In this document: piece by piece, positions 40,419 through 52,418 of the stretch
How positions within the stretch are numbered: position 1 is the stretch's first letter
Layout: every line of letters starts with the position of its first letter
Assembly: GCA_902626385.1 (NCBI GenBank)
Contig: CACOEZ010000002.1
Span: 1 to 64,000, forward strand
DNA from: an uncultured SAR86 cluster bacterium
GTDB taxonomy: Bacteria; Pseudomonadota; Gammaproteobacteria; Magnimaribacterales; D2472
Direction of reading: 5' to 3'
DNA length: 64,000 nt
Made by a program: the position numbers and the translations under genes
Notes under the pieces: model-generated
What the model saw: only the letters and a program-made list of their open reading frames with translations
What the model was told of the DNA's origin: nothing
Databases searched by the model: none

Positions 40419-41287
40419 TTATATAATTTGGTTTTACCTAATGTAGATTTAAATCTCCTGTGCTGCCATAAATATTCATGTGGATAAGCTTTAACTTTTT
40501 GTTCAACATAATCATTTAAGGCTTGCATGAATCTATGTTCATCATCACATTCAAAATTTATTTCTTGAATATCCAATATTAAAGAATTTTCATCGTAATA
40601 GCTGTTAACAAAATATGGCTTACAGCCTGTTGCATTAATTAGTTTAAAAGGAGCAGATATCGTAGCTGATGGATGACCAAAAAAATTTACAATAATAGAC
40701 TTACTTAATCCATAGTCTTGGTCAGGTGCATATAGTACAGTTTTACCCCCCTTTAACCATTTCATGAAAGTGACGGTATTTTTTCTATCTGTAACACCTT
40801 TTAGACCTTTGAGTCTACCTTTTCTTTGAATATCAGAGAATTCTTTTGAATTATGCTCTCTTTCAATGCCGTATAAATCACAATGCATTCCTAGAATTCT
40901 TGCGTCTAACTCCAAATGAAGCGAATGTTTAAAAAATAATATAACGCCTTTTTTATTTCTTTGATTTTCCTTTAAGCTTTCAATTCCATTTAATTTAAAA
41001 GATAAACTATTTCTTATTCTTCTATCACTCCAAAACCATGAAATTCCTGTGTCAAATAAAATATTTCCAGAGCAAATTACGTTCTTCTTATAGATATCTC
41101 TTCTGTCTTGGAGATTTAGATCAGCAAAACAAAGATTGATATTTGCCTCACTATATTTATTTCTTTTAAAAGGAATTTTTAGAAGGATATTTCCTATTAA
41201 TTGGCCAAGCATTAAGTGAGCTCTTCTAGGGAGAAGCATTATAATTTTCCAGAAATAAACTGAAATTTTTAAAATAAGACTATTCAT
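40415..41287 (-). CDS. lpxL: Lipid A late acyltransferase (LpxL/HtrB family)
   Basis: Transfers a fatty acyl chain to Kdo2-lipid IVA or a similar acceptor at the inner membrane. The 290 residues have an N-terminal hydrophobic segment with RRAHLMLGQLIG, the catalytic H-x4-D/E motif in FFKHSLHLELDARILG, YGIEREHNSKEF, KGGKTVLYAPDQDYG and FFGHPSATISAPFKLI, all in LpxL/LpxM order. The assignment between LpxL, LpxM and LpxP is not possible by eye. It is divergent from waaA, which makes its Kdo-containing acceptor. Confidence 0.88.
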   Translation of the reverse strand: MNSLILKISVYFWKIIMLLPRRAHLMLGQLIGNILLKIPFKRNKYSEANINLCFADLNLQDRRDIYKKNVICSGNILFDTGISWFWSDRRIRNSLSFKLNGIESLKENQRNKKGVILFFKHSLHLELDARILGMHCDLYGIEREHNSKEFSDIQRKGRLKGLKGVTDRKNTVTFMKWLKGGKTVLYAPDQDYGLSKSIIVNFFGHPSATISAPFKLINATGCKPYFVNSYYDENSLILDIQEINFECDDEHRFMQALNDYVEQKVKAYPHEYLWQHRRFKSTLGKTKLYK

Positions 41288-41333
41288 TTAATTTATGGTT
41301 GTATTATTACATTAATAGTTTAGATTATTATCA

Positions 41334-42569
41334 ATGATATTTTTCTTATACAACTTAATCATATTAATTCTTTTGCCATTAATTTTTGTGAGACTGTTAC
41401 TTAAAAGTATCAAGGATAGTGATTATAGAAAAAATTTACATCACAGACTCGGTATATACAAAAATTCAACTGATGAAGGCCTTGTATGGTTTCACGCAGT
41501 CAGTTTGGGTGAGGTAATAAGTTCCGAGAACCTTATAAACAAGATTTTAGAAAAAGATAAAGTTATTCTTTCAGTTTCTACACCAACAGGTCTTAGGCAA
41601 GCCCAAAAAATATTTAATAGTAGATTGCAGGTTGTTTATGCCCCTTGGGATTTTTACCTTTTTGTTAATAATTTCTTAAAGAACTTTAAGCCTAAAGCTT
41701 TAATTATTTTTGAGACAGAGATATGGCCTTCGATGATTAAAAATTCTTCAGCATCGGGACTTACAGTTATTCTTGCTAATGCTCGATTATCAAAAGATTC
41801 GAACGAAAAGTATTTTCGAATGAATTTTTTTATAAAAGATGTTTTAGATAAAATAACACTTATCCTTGCTCAGAGTAAAAATCATGTTAAAAGGTTTAAT
41901 AAACTTGGGGCAGATCAAAATATAATCAAAGAAGTTGGGTCATTAAAATTTGATATAAAAGAAAACGATATAGATATTGGCTCCATTGATGCAGATAAAA
42001 ATCTTATTATTGCCACAAGCACTCATGAAGGCGAGGAAGAAATAATTTGTGAAGTCTTTAAAGATCTTATGGACAAAAATAATTCACTCAGATTAGCTTT
42101 AATTCCTAGGCACCCTGAAAGATCTGAATCTATAGGCAAAATGCTTAATAAAAAAGGAATAAAAAATTCTGTTTTTAATCAGATACCTGAAACTTTTAAA
42201 ATTGGCGAGATTACTATTATAAAAGGCGTTGGATTCTTAAATAAACTATACAGTATGGCCGAAGTTGCTTTTATTGGAGGCAGTTTACTAAAGGAATACG
42301 GAGGCCATAATATAATTGAAGCGAGTGCAAATAAATGCTCGTTTATTGTTGGGCCATTTATGAAAAATTTTGAGGACATAATGGAACAATATATAACTTA
42401 TGGTGCATGTATTCAGCTCAAAAAACCTATTGAACTATCAGATGCATTCGAAAAATTAATGCACGATGACGACTTTAGAAAAAATATGATCGATAAAGGC
42501 ACTAAACTTATTGAAAATAATAAAGGCTCATTAGAAAAGCAATATAATTACATAAGCAAATATTTATAA
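41334..42569 (+). CDS. waaA: 3-deoxy-D-manno-octulosonic acid (Kdo) transferase
   Basis: Adds Kdo to lipid IVA at the inner membrane. The 411-residue GT30 protein opens with a membrane helix (FLYNLIILILLPLIFVRLLL), then GLVWFHAVSLGEVISS with the catalytic Glu, VVYAPWDFYLF, IIFETEIWPSMI and the C-terminal IATSTHEGEEE, LIPRHPERSE and FIGGSLLKEYGGHNIIEAS motifs. Order and length match E. coli WaaA (425). glnB follows after four bases. Confidence 0.96.
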   Translation: MIFFLYNLIILILLPLIFVRLLLKSIKDSDYRKNLHHRLGIYKNSTDEGLVWFHAVSLGEVISSENLINKILEKDKVILSVSTPTGLRQAQKIFNSRLQVVYAPWDFYLFVNNFLKNFKPKALIIFETEIWPSMIKNSSASGLTVILANARLSKDSNEKYFRMNFFIKDVLDKITLILAQSKNHVKRFNKLGADQNIIKEVGSLKFDIKENDIDIGSIDADKNLIIATSTHEGEEEIICEVFKDLMDKNNSLRLALIPRHPERSESIGKMLNKKGIKNSVFNQIPETFKIGEITIIKGVGFLNKLYSMAEVAFIGGSLLKEYGGHNIIEASANKCSFIVGPFMKNFEDIMEQYITYGACIQLKKPIELSDAFEKLMHDDDFRKNMIDKGTKLIENNKGSLEKQYNYISKYL

Positions 42570-42573
42570 ATAA

Positions 42574-42912
<339 letters not shown>

Positions 42913-42945
42913 AAAATTATCATTAAGAAAAAACCTATAATTTTT

Positions 42946-43854
42946 TTGTTTGGACCAACAGCATCAGGAAAAACTGATATGGCTGTAAGAGTGCTAAAAG
43001 ATTATCCAGTTGAGTTAATAAGCGTTGATTCGGTTATGGTTTACAAAGATTGTGATATTGGTTCTGCTAAACCGTCAAATGAAGTTTTAAGGAAATATCC
43101 CCATCACTTGGTAAATATAGAATCCTTAGAAAATATCTTTACAGTATCTGATTTTTGCAAGGAATCATTAAAATTGATCGATAAAATTCACGATAATGAG
43201 AAGATACCACTTTTTGTTGGCGGTTCTATGATGTATTTCAAGTCTTTATTTCATGGTATTCATGATCTACCTGGTAAAGACCATGACTATAGAGAAGAAT
43301 TAAATCATTTAAAAAATAATAATCCTAAAAATTATTTATATTCGTTACTTAAGAATATTGATTCCGTTTATGCTAATCAAATAGAAGAGAATGATCATAT
43401 TAGAATAATTAGAGCATTAGAAATTTATAAACAATCAAATATTAAATTAAGTGATATTTTTAAAGAAACACCCAAGAATGGCATCAAAAATAATTTTGAT
43501 GTGCACCAATTTGGCATTCATCTTGGAAGAGATATTATTCATGAAAGAATTAAAACTAGATTAATTGAGATGTTCGATCAAGGCCTCATTGAAGAGACAA
43601 TCAATATTTTAGCTAAATTTCAAATCTCAAATGATCATCCTTTTAGAAAAGCAGTAAACTATAAGCAAACTATTGAATTTATTGATGGCAAGTATCCAAA
43701 AGAAATTCTGATTGATAAATCACTATACGCATCAAGACAACTGGCTAAAAGACAAGATACGTGGATGAGAGGCTGGGTTGAATATACAAAATTAATTGAT
43801 GGAGATAAAAAACCTCTCATAAATATTGTTAAAAACACAATATCTTCACTTTAA
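42946..43854 (+). CDS. miaA: tRNA dimethylallyltransferase; true start probably upstream
   Basis: Transfers dimethylallyl to A37 of tRNAs reading UNN codons. The product shows FGPTASGKTDMAVRVL (P-loop), ELISVDSVMVYKDCDIGSAKP, PHHLVNI, LFVGGSMMYFKSLFHGI and the C-terminal RQLAKRQDTWMRGW. The only conventional start is TTG at 42946, which would begin at the P-loop and remove most of beta strand 1. The open frame continues upstream through IIIKKKPIIFLFGPT to the glnB stop, with ATT codons at 42916 and 42922 as the only candidates for a start. Length (302) is otherwise normal. hfq, the usual next gene, is absent; hflK follows. Confidence 0.93.
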   Translation: MFGPTASGKTDMAVRVLKDYPVELISVDSVMVYKDCDIGSAKPSNEVLRKYPHHLVNIESLENIFTVSDFCKESLKLIDKIHDNEKIPLFVGGSMMYFKSLFHGIHDLPGKDHDYREELNHLKNNNPKNYLYSLLKNIDSVYANQIEENDHIRIIRALEIYKQSNIKLSDIFKETPKNGIKNNFDVHQFGIHLGRDIIHERIKTRLIEMFDQGLIEETINILAKFQISNDHPFRKAVNYKQTIEFIDGKYPKEILIDKSLYASRQLAKRQDTWMRGWVEYTKLIDGDKKPLINIVKNTISSL

Positions 43855-43911
43855 ATCTGATAATAAGGCCCAACATAAGCTTATAATAAACATAATCAAT
43901 GAGGTATTAAT

Positions 43912-44938
43912 GTGAATTGGGATAATAAAGACAATGATCCATGGGGTAATAAAAATGATGCCCCAGACTTTGACGAACTAATTAAAAAATTTTCTTCCAT
44001 CTTAGGTGGAAAAAAATCATCATCAAACGGATCAGGTGGTGGAAGTGGCAACAATTTTAGTTTCCCGTCTTCTAGGATATTGATGTATGCGCTTTTTGGT
44101 TTTTTAATTGTTTATGCGTCTCAATGCATTTATCAGCTTGATGCATCTGAAAGAGCAGTAATTTTAAGGTTTGGTAAATTTTATGAAGAACAAGAAGAGG
44201 GACTTAACTTCCGATTGGCCGGAATAGATGAAAGGTATATCGAAAATGTATCCCTTACTAGAAGATATACTCAAACTAACAGCATGCTAACAAAAGATGA
44301 AAATATTGTGGACGTTACTGTCTCTGCCCAATATAGAATTGCAAACTTAAAAGACTTTGTTCTAAATGTAAAAGATCCTGAAGGCAGCTTACGTAATGCC
44401 ATTGAAAGCGCATTAAGACACGTTGTTGGAGATAATACTCTTGATCAAACACTTACGGTAGGAAGAGAAAATATTGCCCAAGAAGTGCAATCAAGACTTC
44501 AATCGTATTTGGATATTTATCAGACAGGGCTTATTGTTCAACAAGTAAATATAGAAAAAACAGATCCACCAGCTGCAGTAAAGAACGCTTTTGATGATGT
44601 TGTGGCAGCAAGAGAGGATAAGGAAAGACTTCAAAATGAAGCTGAAAGATATGCATTGTCGATTGTTCCAGAGGCCAGGGGTCAAGCTCAGGCAAGAATA
44701 AAAGAAGCTGAAGCATATAAGGAGGCTGTAGTTGCTGAGGCTGAAGGTGAGGTCGAAAGATTTAATCAACTGCTCACTGAGTATTTAAAAGCTCCTGAGG
44801 TAACAAGAGACAGGTTATATCTTGATGCTCTTCAATCAGTCTTATCTAATTCAACAAAAGTTATGGTAGATGTAGAGGGCGGTAACAATTTACTCTATCT
44901 ACCATTAGATAAAATCATGGAAGAAAATAAAAAGAAAG

Positions 44939-44955
<17 letters not shown>
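43912..44955 (+). CDS. hflK: FtsH protease modulator HflK
   Basis: SPFH/band-7 membrane protein that forms, with HflC, a large cage around FtsH. The 347 residues start from GTG with a gagg Shine-Dalgarno. The N-terminal part has the typical DNDPWG...PPDFDELIKKF-like region and a Gly/Ser-rich linker, then one membrane helix (ILMYALFGFLIVYASQCIY), ERAVILRFGKF, RRYTQTNSMLTKDENIVDV and QVNIEKTDPP...VKNAFDDVVAAREDKERL, as in HflK. It overlaps hflC by 17 bases. Confidence 0.96.
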
Positions 44956-47043
<2,088 letters not shown>

Positions 47044-47044
47044 T

Positions 47045-47458
47045 TTATTTAAGTGTTTGGAGGAACTTATCCAGACTAGCATTAATAAATTTATATGAAT
47101 CTGGGCTAGAAAATTTTTTTGACAGCCTCAAAGATTCGTCTATTACAACTAATTTATCTAGAACGCCATATAACATTTCGTTAATAGCAAAATACAAAAT
47201 AGATTTATCTATTAATTCTATATTTGAATCTTTTATATCTAATGACTTAATTTTAGACTCAATTTCACTTCTGTTTTTTTCAAGCGAAAGCAATGATTCA
47301 GAAAATAAATTTAAATCGAATTTTTTTGATTTATGTTCCTCTTTAAATTGAGCAATTATTTTGTCTGCCTGCTGGTTGTCAAAAAGCATTTGAAAAATTG
47401 CTTGAATAAGATACTCACGAGATTTTACTGCAATCTTATAATTTGCGAGATTTTTCAT
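47045..47458 (-). CDS. nusB: Transcription antitermination factor NusB (divergent)
   Basis: RNA-binding factor for rRNA antitermination. The 137-residue all-helical protein keeps the NusB start pattern (SREYLIQAIFQMLFDNQ for the usual RELALQALYQ), the mid-part KIKSLDIKDSNIELIDKSIL, and the late LDKLVVIDESLRLSKKFSSPDSYKFINASLD equivalent of the VVINEAVELAKKF...FVNGVLD block. It is more diverged than other genes here. Its start overlaps ribH by 23 bases, and the ribH-nusB order supports the call. Confidence 0.85.
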   Translation of the reverse strand: MKNLANYKIAVKSREYLIQAIFQMLFDNQQADKIIAQFKEEHKSKKFDLNLFSESLLSLEKNRSEIESKIKSLDIKDSNIELIDKSILYFAINEMLYGVLDKLVVIDESLRLSKKFSSPDSYKFINASLDKFLQTLK

Positions 47459-47846
47459 GAATAAGATTAATCAATGCCTTAGAGTTATTTCGTGTATTTT
47501 TTTCAATTCGCTCATTAAGTTGTAATTCATTTTCAACGCAAATTACATTATTAATTATTGAAATATCAGAATAATCATCAGCTAATTTGCCAATTGACCT
47601 AAAAGTTTCAGTACTCACCAGATCATAATGAGAGGTTTCACCTCTTATAACGATTCCATGGAAGATAATTCCATCAAATTTAGTTTTCTGCATTTTATTT
47701 CTTGCTAAAGCAGCAAGCTCTATTGCGCCAGGAGCTTGAACTTTCTCACATTTAAAACTTCTTTCAAGCACCTCAATAGATATATCCAACATCTTAGTAA
47801 TTTTTTCTTGGTACCATGATGTATGAACTAATAATATCTTATTCAT
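47436..47846 (-). CDS. ribH: 6,7-dimethyl-8-ribityllumazine synthase
   Basis: Joins the pyrimidine and the four-carbon unit to make lumazine, the riboflavin precursor. The 136 residues are short for the family (about 150) but carry the active-site parts: APGAIELAALA, GIVIRGETSHYDLVS with the catalytic His, and INNVICVEN for the usual GVLT.EN loop. It overlaps the ribB-type gene by eight bases and nusB by 23. Confidence 0.92.
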   Translation of the reverse strand: MNKILLVHTSWYQEKITKMLDISIEVLERSFKCEKVQAPGAIELAALARNKMQKTKFDGIIFHGIVIRGETSHYDLVSTETFRSIGKLADDYSDISIINNVICVENELQLNERIEKNTRNNSKALINLIHEKSRKL

Positions 47847-48918
47847 TTTTAAATCCAGTTATCTCAATATCAAAACCAGAAACAGCATTATATTTTGTAG
47901 GTGTGCCTAGAACAGTAATTTTCTTTAGGTTTAAAGCTCTCAGTATTTGAGACCCAACACCAATTACTCTTCTATTACTTTTTGGTTCAATTTCTTTTTC
48001 TTCAAGTTTATTAAGCCAATAACTTTTGGCATCTCTATGATTGATAAGAACGAATAAACCCGTTCCTTCTTCAGATATCTTTTTTAAAGAGTTTCTTATT
48101 GACCAATTTTTTCCTAGCTCATCGATGCCCAGTATATCCTGAAGAATACTTTGAGTTTGAACTCTTACAAGAGGCGACTCTACATTATTGATATCACCTT
48201 TGGATAGTGAGAAGTGATACTCATCATATATTTTGTCTCTCCAAACATTTAGTTTGAATTCTCCAAATTCATTTGTAATATCTTTATCAAGGACTGATTC
48301 TATAGTTGCATCCATTGATAGCCTATAGTCAATTAAGTCAGCAATCGTTCCAACTTTGATATTATTTTCCTTTCCGAATTTTAGCAAGTCATCTCTTCTT
48401 GCCATGGTTCCATCATCATTCATAATTTCGCATATAACACCCGCCGGTTGAAATCCAGCTAATTTTGCTAAGTCACATGCTGCCTCAGTATGACCAGCTC
48501 TACTTAAGACACCTCCTTTCATTGCTTTTAGTGGAAATATGTGACCAGGTTGAACTATGTCAGATGGCTTAGATTCTTTATCCACTGCAGTTTTTATTGT
48601 ATGTGCTCTATCTGCAGCAGAAATTCCTGTTGTTATGCCTTCAGCAGCTTCGATAGAGACTGTAAAGGCTGTTTTATTCGCGGCTCTATTATTATTTGTC
48701 ATCATCTTAAGATCATATTTTTTACATAACTCTTTACTCATAGGTAGACATATAAGCCCTTTACCTTTGGAAGCCATAAAGTTGATTATTTCAGGAGTTA
48801 CTGATTCGGCAGCACAAATAAGATCGCCTTCATTTTCTCTCGATTCATCATCGACAATAATGACCATTTTTCCTGCCTTAATGTCTTCGATTATTTCTAG
48901 CGTATTACTTTTTTCCAT
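47839..48918 (-). CDS. ribB: 3,4-dihydroxy-2-butanone-4-phosphate synthase with degenerate RibA-like domain (RibBX type)
   Basis: Makes the four-carbon precursor of riboflavin from ribulose 5-phosphate. The N-terminal ~205 residues are an intact RibB: IIVDDESRENEGDLICAAE, MASKGKGLICLPM, AADRAHTIKTA, HIFPLKAMKGGVLSRAGHTEA. The C-terminal ~150 residues align with GTP cyclohydrolase II but have no cysteines, so the Zn-binding C-x2-...-CDC site is gone and the domain cannot be a normal RibA. Such RibBX proteins are known in proteobacteria. RibA must be encoded elsewhere. It sits between ribD and ribH and overlaps both. Confidence 0.9.
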   Translation of the reverse strand: MEKSNTLEIIEDIKAGKMVIIVDDESRENEGDLICAAESVTPEIINFMASKGKGLICLPMSKELCKKYDLKMMTNNNRAANKTAFTVSIEAAEGITTGISAADRAHTIKTAVDKESKPSDIVQPGHIFPLKAMKGGVLSRAGHTEAACDLAKLAGFQPAGVICEIMNDDGTMARRDDLLKFGKENNIKVGTIADLIDYRLSMDATIESVLDKDITNEFGEFKLNVWRDKIYDEYHFSLSKGDINNVESPLVRVQTQSILQDILGIDELGKNWSIRNSLKKISEEGTGLFVLINHRDAKSYWLNKLEEKEIEPKSNRRVIGVGSQILRALNLKKITVLGTPTKYNAVSGFDIEITGFKNE

Positions 48919-49933
48919 TTTTTAGATATATATCCTTTATATCGCAACCAATTTTACATGACGATTCTAATTTAAAACCATATTTTTCAATAGCATTATT
49001 TTGTCTGAACCAACTTACTGCGGTTTCGCCAAGTTTATTTGGAGATGTATAGACTACAAGCTCATCAACAAAACCTGATTCTAAGAATGCATTTGCCAAT
49101 TTTGGGCCAGCCTCAATAAGAATAGAGCAAATATCATTTTGCAGTATTTTTAATATAGCACTTTCAATATCATTATTTTTAATATGTGTTGTCTTGCTAC
49201 CTTTAAAAAATGGACGTTCTAATTTATCAAGATTTGGATTATATGATTTTGATAATAATATTTTTTCAGGCTGGTTTACATGAAAATTCACTCTTGCATT
49301 CATTCTTGGATTATCGTTAAGCAATGTATTTTTCCCAGTCAAAATTGCATCGTTTTCAGCTCTTAATTTCTGAACATCATCGTTCGACTCCTCGCACGTA
49401 ATATAAACTCTCTCTTGACTATTGAAGTGAGATTTTCCATCAAGTGAACTAGCTATTTTAAGAGTTATATAAGGTTTATTATTTTTGTGTCTATAAAAGA
49501 AAAATTTATTCTGCTCAGCTACTAGATCTTGGTGGATCCCAATTTCAACTTCTATGTTGTTCTTTTTTAAAATATCTACTCCTTTTCCAGATACTTTAGG
49601 GTTTGGATCAATAGAACCAATAATAACTTTTTTAATACCTGAATCTACAATAGCTTCAGCGCATGAGCCTGTTTTCCCAATATGACTACATGGCTCTAAA
49701 GTACATATAAGCGTTAACTCTGAAAAGCTTGTAAACTTTTTGTTTATAAGCTTCTTTGCTTGGAAAATTGCATTAATTTCTGCATGATTCTCACCAAACT
49801 TTTCATGATATCCTTCGGAAATTATCTCATTATTCTTAACCAAAATAGCTCCAACTACTGGGTTTGGTTTTGCTGTATATTTATTGCGGCCAGCTTCAGT
49901 AATAGCACGAAGCATAAAATCTTCGTAATTCAT
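48905..49933 (-). CDS. ribD: Bifunctional pyrimidine deaminase/reductase RibD
   Basis: Deaminates and then reduces the early riboflavin pyrimidine. The 342 residues contain the deaminase Zn site (GENHAEINAI, then CTLEPCSHIGKTGSCAEAI) with KPNPVVGAILVKNNEIISEG, and a C-terminal reductase domain with LKIASSLDGKSH, LTGKNTLLNDNPRMNAR and ILIEAGPKLANAFLESG. It overlaps nrdR by four bases and the ribB-type gene by 14. In many gammaproteobacteria ribE follows ribD; it is missing here. Confidence 0.95.
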   Translation of the reverse strand: MNYEDFMLRAITEAGRNKYTAKPNPVVGAILVKNNEIISEGYHEKFGENHAEINAIFQAKKLINKKFTSFSELTLICTLEPCSHIGKTGSCAEAIVDSGIKKVIIGSIDPNPKVSGKGVDILKKNNIEVEIGIHQDLVAEQNKFFFYRHKNNKPYITLKIASSLDGKSHFNSQERVYITCEESNDDVQKLRAENDAILTGKNTLLNDNPRMNARVNFHVNQPEKILLSKSYNPNLDKLERPFFKGSKTTHIKNNDIESAILKILQNDICSILIEAGPKLANAFLESGFVDELVVYTSPNKLGETAVSWFRQNNAIEKYGFKLESSCKIGCDIKDIYLKNGKK

Positions 49934-50412
49934 CTTTTTTTTGGTTTTTTGCTTTTTGGTTTTTCCTTTGAAAGAGAACTAATTTCTTCTGAAAAATCTT
50001 TGATATCTTGAAAATCTCTGTATACAGAAGCGAATCTAACATAAGCTACAGTATCAACTTCCTTTAGTGCATTCATCATTATTTCACCAATCTCAATAGA
50101 CTTTATTTCGCGAACACCTCTAACCCTAATTTCTTTTAATATTTTCCCAAAGACAATATCAATTTCTTCAATTGATAGTGGTCTCTTTTCCAAAGCTCGT
50201 AACATACCTTTTTTTAATTTAGATCCGTTGAAAGGTTGTCTTTCACCATTACTTTTTATAACTCTTGGAAGTGCCAAATCAGGAGTTTCAAATGTTGTAA
50301 ATCTTGAGTGACAAACTTCACAAGATCTTCTTCTTCTTATTTGTGAACCATCTGTAACTAACCTTGAATCTATGACTTTTGTGTCTTCGGCCTGACAGAA
50401 TGGACAATACAT
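49930..50412 (-). CDS. nrdR: Transcriptional repressor NrdR
   Basis: Zn-finger/ATP-cone repressor of ribonucleotide reductase genes. The 160 residues start MYCPFCQAEDTKVIDSRLV, complete the Zn ribbon with RRRRSCEVCHSRFTTFE (four Cys), and have the ATP-cone KSNGERQPFNGSKLKKGMLRAL, ending in RFASVYRDFQDIKDF. The C-terminal tail is lysine-rich. It starts directly after glyA with no gap, the common glyA-nrdR-rib order. Confidence 0.97.
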   Translation of the reverse strand: MYCPFCQAEDTKVIDSRLVTDGSQIRRRRSCEVCHSRFTTFETPDLALPRVIKSNGERQPFNGSKLKKGMLRALEKRPLSIEEIDIVFGKILKEIRVRGVREIKSIEIGEIMMNALKEVDTVAYVRFASVYRDFQDIKDFSEEISSLSKEKPKSKKPKKR

Positions 50413-51693
50413 TTATATGTTATAAACTGGAAAATCTTGGGTCAAAGAATGAACATCATCTTTAATTTTTTTGTGTAAAGACTCATCATCAAAGTTGTCT
50501 ATAATATCTGAAATCCAGTTTGCAACTTGGATTACCTCGCTGTTTCCAAAGCCTCTTGTAGTTATTGCAGGAGTTCCAATTCTTATGCCAGAGGTTACAA
50601 AAGGTGACGCAGTATCATTTGGAACAGAGTTTTTGTTAACAGTAATGTTCACGGAGCCAAGAACCCTTTCAAGATCCTTACCTGTAATGTTTTTATTTCT
50701 CAAATCAACAAGAACAATATGGTTTTCAGTGCCATTTGATACTACATTAATATTTCTATTCATTATTGTTTCAGCCATTAATTTTGCATTACTCATAACT
50801 TCTTTAATGTAGGTTTTAAATTCTGGTTCGAGAGCTTCTTTAAAGCAAATCGCCTTAGCTGCGACTACATGCATAAGAGGACCTCCTTGAGATCCAGGGA
50901 AAACAGCTGAATTAAGTTTCTTTTCTATCTCTTCATTTTTTTTCGCAAGAATAATTCCTGATCTTGGCCCTCTAAGAGTTTTATGTGTTGTTGACGTTAC
51001 AACATCAGCATAAGGAACAGGAGATGGATAAAGATCCGCAGCAACAAGTCCAGACACATGCGCCATATCTACAAGAAAATAAGCACCAACCTCATCAGCA
51101 ATTTCTCTAAACTTTTTCCAATCAATAATTCCTGAAAAAGCTGAAAAACCAGCTATTATTAATTTCGGTTTATGTTGTTTAGCTAAAGATAATACTTCGT
51201 CATAATTAATGTCATTAGTTTCAGGATGAAGACCATATTGAAAACTTGTGTAGTTCCTTCCTGAAAAGTTAACCTTTGATCCGTGAGTTAAGTGACCACC
51301 ATGATCGAGACTCATCCCAAGAATAATATCATTAGGTTCAAGCAAAGCTAGAAAAGCAGCTGCATTTGCAGATGATCCAGAATGTGGCTGAACATTTGCG
51401 TAATCAGCTTTAAAAAGTTCCTTAGCCCTATCAATTGCAAGATTCTCAGCTACATCGACGTGCTCACATCCACCATAATATCTTTTAGAGGGGTATCCCT
51501 CAGCATATTTATTTGTAAGTAAAGATCCTTGTGCTTCAAGGATTCTTTTTGAAGCATAATTTTCGGATGCAATTAATTCGATATGATCTTCCTGTCTTTT
51601 AGCTTCGCTTTCAAAAGATTTCCAAAGATCCACGTCATAATCTTTAATATTTGATGAATTAGAAAAAATACTATCGCTTTTGTTTGATTTCAT
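50413..51693 (-). CDS. glyA: Serine hydroxymethyltransferase
   Basis: PLP enzyme that interconverts serine and glycine and loads tetrahydrofolate. The 426 residues include [61 protein letters not shown] and the PLP Lys in [15 protein letters not shown]. The length is normal (E. coli 417) with a short extra N-terminus. First gene of the leftward glyA-nrdR-ribD-ribB-ribH-nusB run. Confidence 0.97.
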   Translation of the reverse strand: MKSNKSDSIFSNSSNIKDYDVDLWKSFESEAKRQEDHIELIASENYASKRILEAQGSLLTNKYAEGYPSKRYYGGCEHVDVAENLAIDRAKELFKADYANVQPHSGSSANAAAFLALLEPNDIILGMSLDHGGHLTHGSKVNFSGRNYTSFQYGLHPETNDINYDEVLSLAKQHKPKLIIAGFSAFSGIIDWKKFREIADEVGAYFLVDMAHVSGLVAADLYPSPVPYADVVTSTTHKTLRGPRSGIILAKKNEEIEKKLNSAVFPGSQGGPLMHVVAAKAICFKEALEPEFKTYIKEVMSNAKLMAETIMNRNINVVSNGTENHIVLVDLRNKNITGKDLERVLGSVNITVNKNSVPNDTASPFVTSGIRIGTPAITTRGFGNSEVIQVANWISDIIDNFDDESLHKKIKDDVHSLTQDFPVYNI

Positions 51694-51732
51694 AATAATA
51701 AAAGTATGTTTGGAAATGTAATTTTATCCTAT

Positions 51733-52386
51733 CTAAGGTTTTTTGTGGACAAAAGGTTTCTTCCTTTTAGGATAACATTTTCTACATATTTCGCACTCCA
51801 ATCCATAACATTCTCGGGCTTGACAGAACTCTCTTCCCCAAAAAATTATTTGAAGATGAAGTTTATTCCAAGCAGACCTAGGAAAGATCTTTTTTAAATC
51901 TTCCTCAGTTTTTTTTACATTTTTACCATTTGTAAGCCCCCATCTCTGAGCTAATCTATGTATATGAGTATCTACAGCAAAAGCAGGTATACCGAATCCC
52001 TGACTCATGACCACAGAAGCAGTTTTATGTCCGACTCCAGGTAATTTTTCAAGATCTTTAAAATTGTTCGGTACCTCTCCCATGAAATTTTTTACCAAGA
52101 TAGAAGATAGTTTTTTAATTGCAGCTGATTTCTGAGGACCTAATCCACATGGCTTTATGATTTTGTAAATCTGATTTTGAGTCAATTTTGACATGGTCTT
52201 TGGAGAAGATGCTTTTGAAAAAAGAATTGGAGTTATTTGATTAACCCTCTCATCGGTACACTGAGCAGACAATAGAACAGCAATTAGTAGGGAGAAATTG
52301 TCATCATGATTTAGTGGAACAGGTGTTTTAGGATATTTTTTATCAAGTATCTTTTTTACAATTATTGCTCGTTCAGATTTCTTCAT
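51733..52386 (-). CDS. nth: Endonuclease III, with an atypical Fe-S cysteine loop
   Basis: DNA glycosylase/AP lyase for oxidised pyrimidines. The 217 residues show NPFSLLIAVLLSAQ-type start (DDNFSLLIAVLLSAQCTDERVN), the helix-hairpin-helix LEKLPGVGHKTASVVMS with catalytic Lys, and FAVDTHIHRLAQRWGL with catalytic Asp. The C-terminal cluster region reads CQARECYGLECEICRKC. The expected spacing C-x6-C-x2-C-x5-C is not met: the second ligand position holds Gly, and two extra Cys lie near. Fold and catalytic residues are otherwise intact. Confidence 0.93.
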   Translation of the reverse strand: MKKSERAIIVKKILDKKYPKTPVPLNHDDNFSLLIAVLLSAQCTDERVNQITPILFSKASSPKTMSKLTQNQIYKIIKPCGLGPQKSAAIKKLSSILVKNFMGEVPNNFKDLEKLPGVGHKTASVVMSQGFGIPAFAVDTHIHRLAQRWGLTNGKNVKKTEEDLKKIFPRSAWNKLHLQIIFWGREFCQARECYGLECEICRKCYPKRKKPFVHKKP

Positions 52387-52418
52387 GACAACAAATGTAG
52401 CATAATAAATTGTTTTTT

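Noticed and set aside
48557..48925. A 122-codon rightward open frame over the ribB-type gene
   Set aside because: It is the complement shadow of an intact, well-supported gene on the other strand, with no start signal or recognisable motif.
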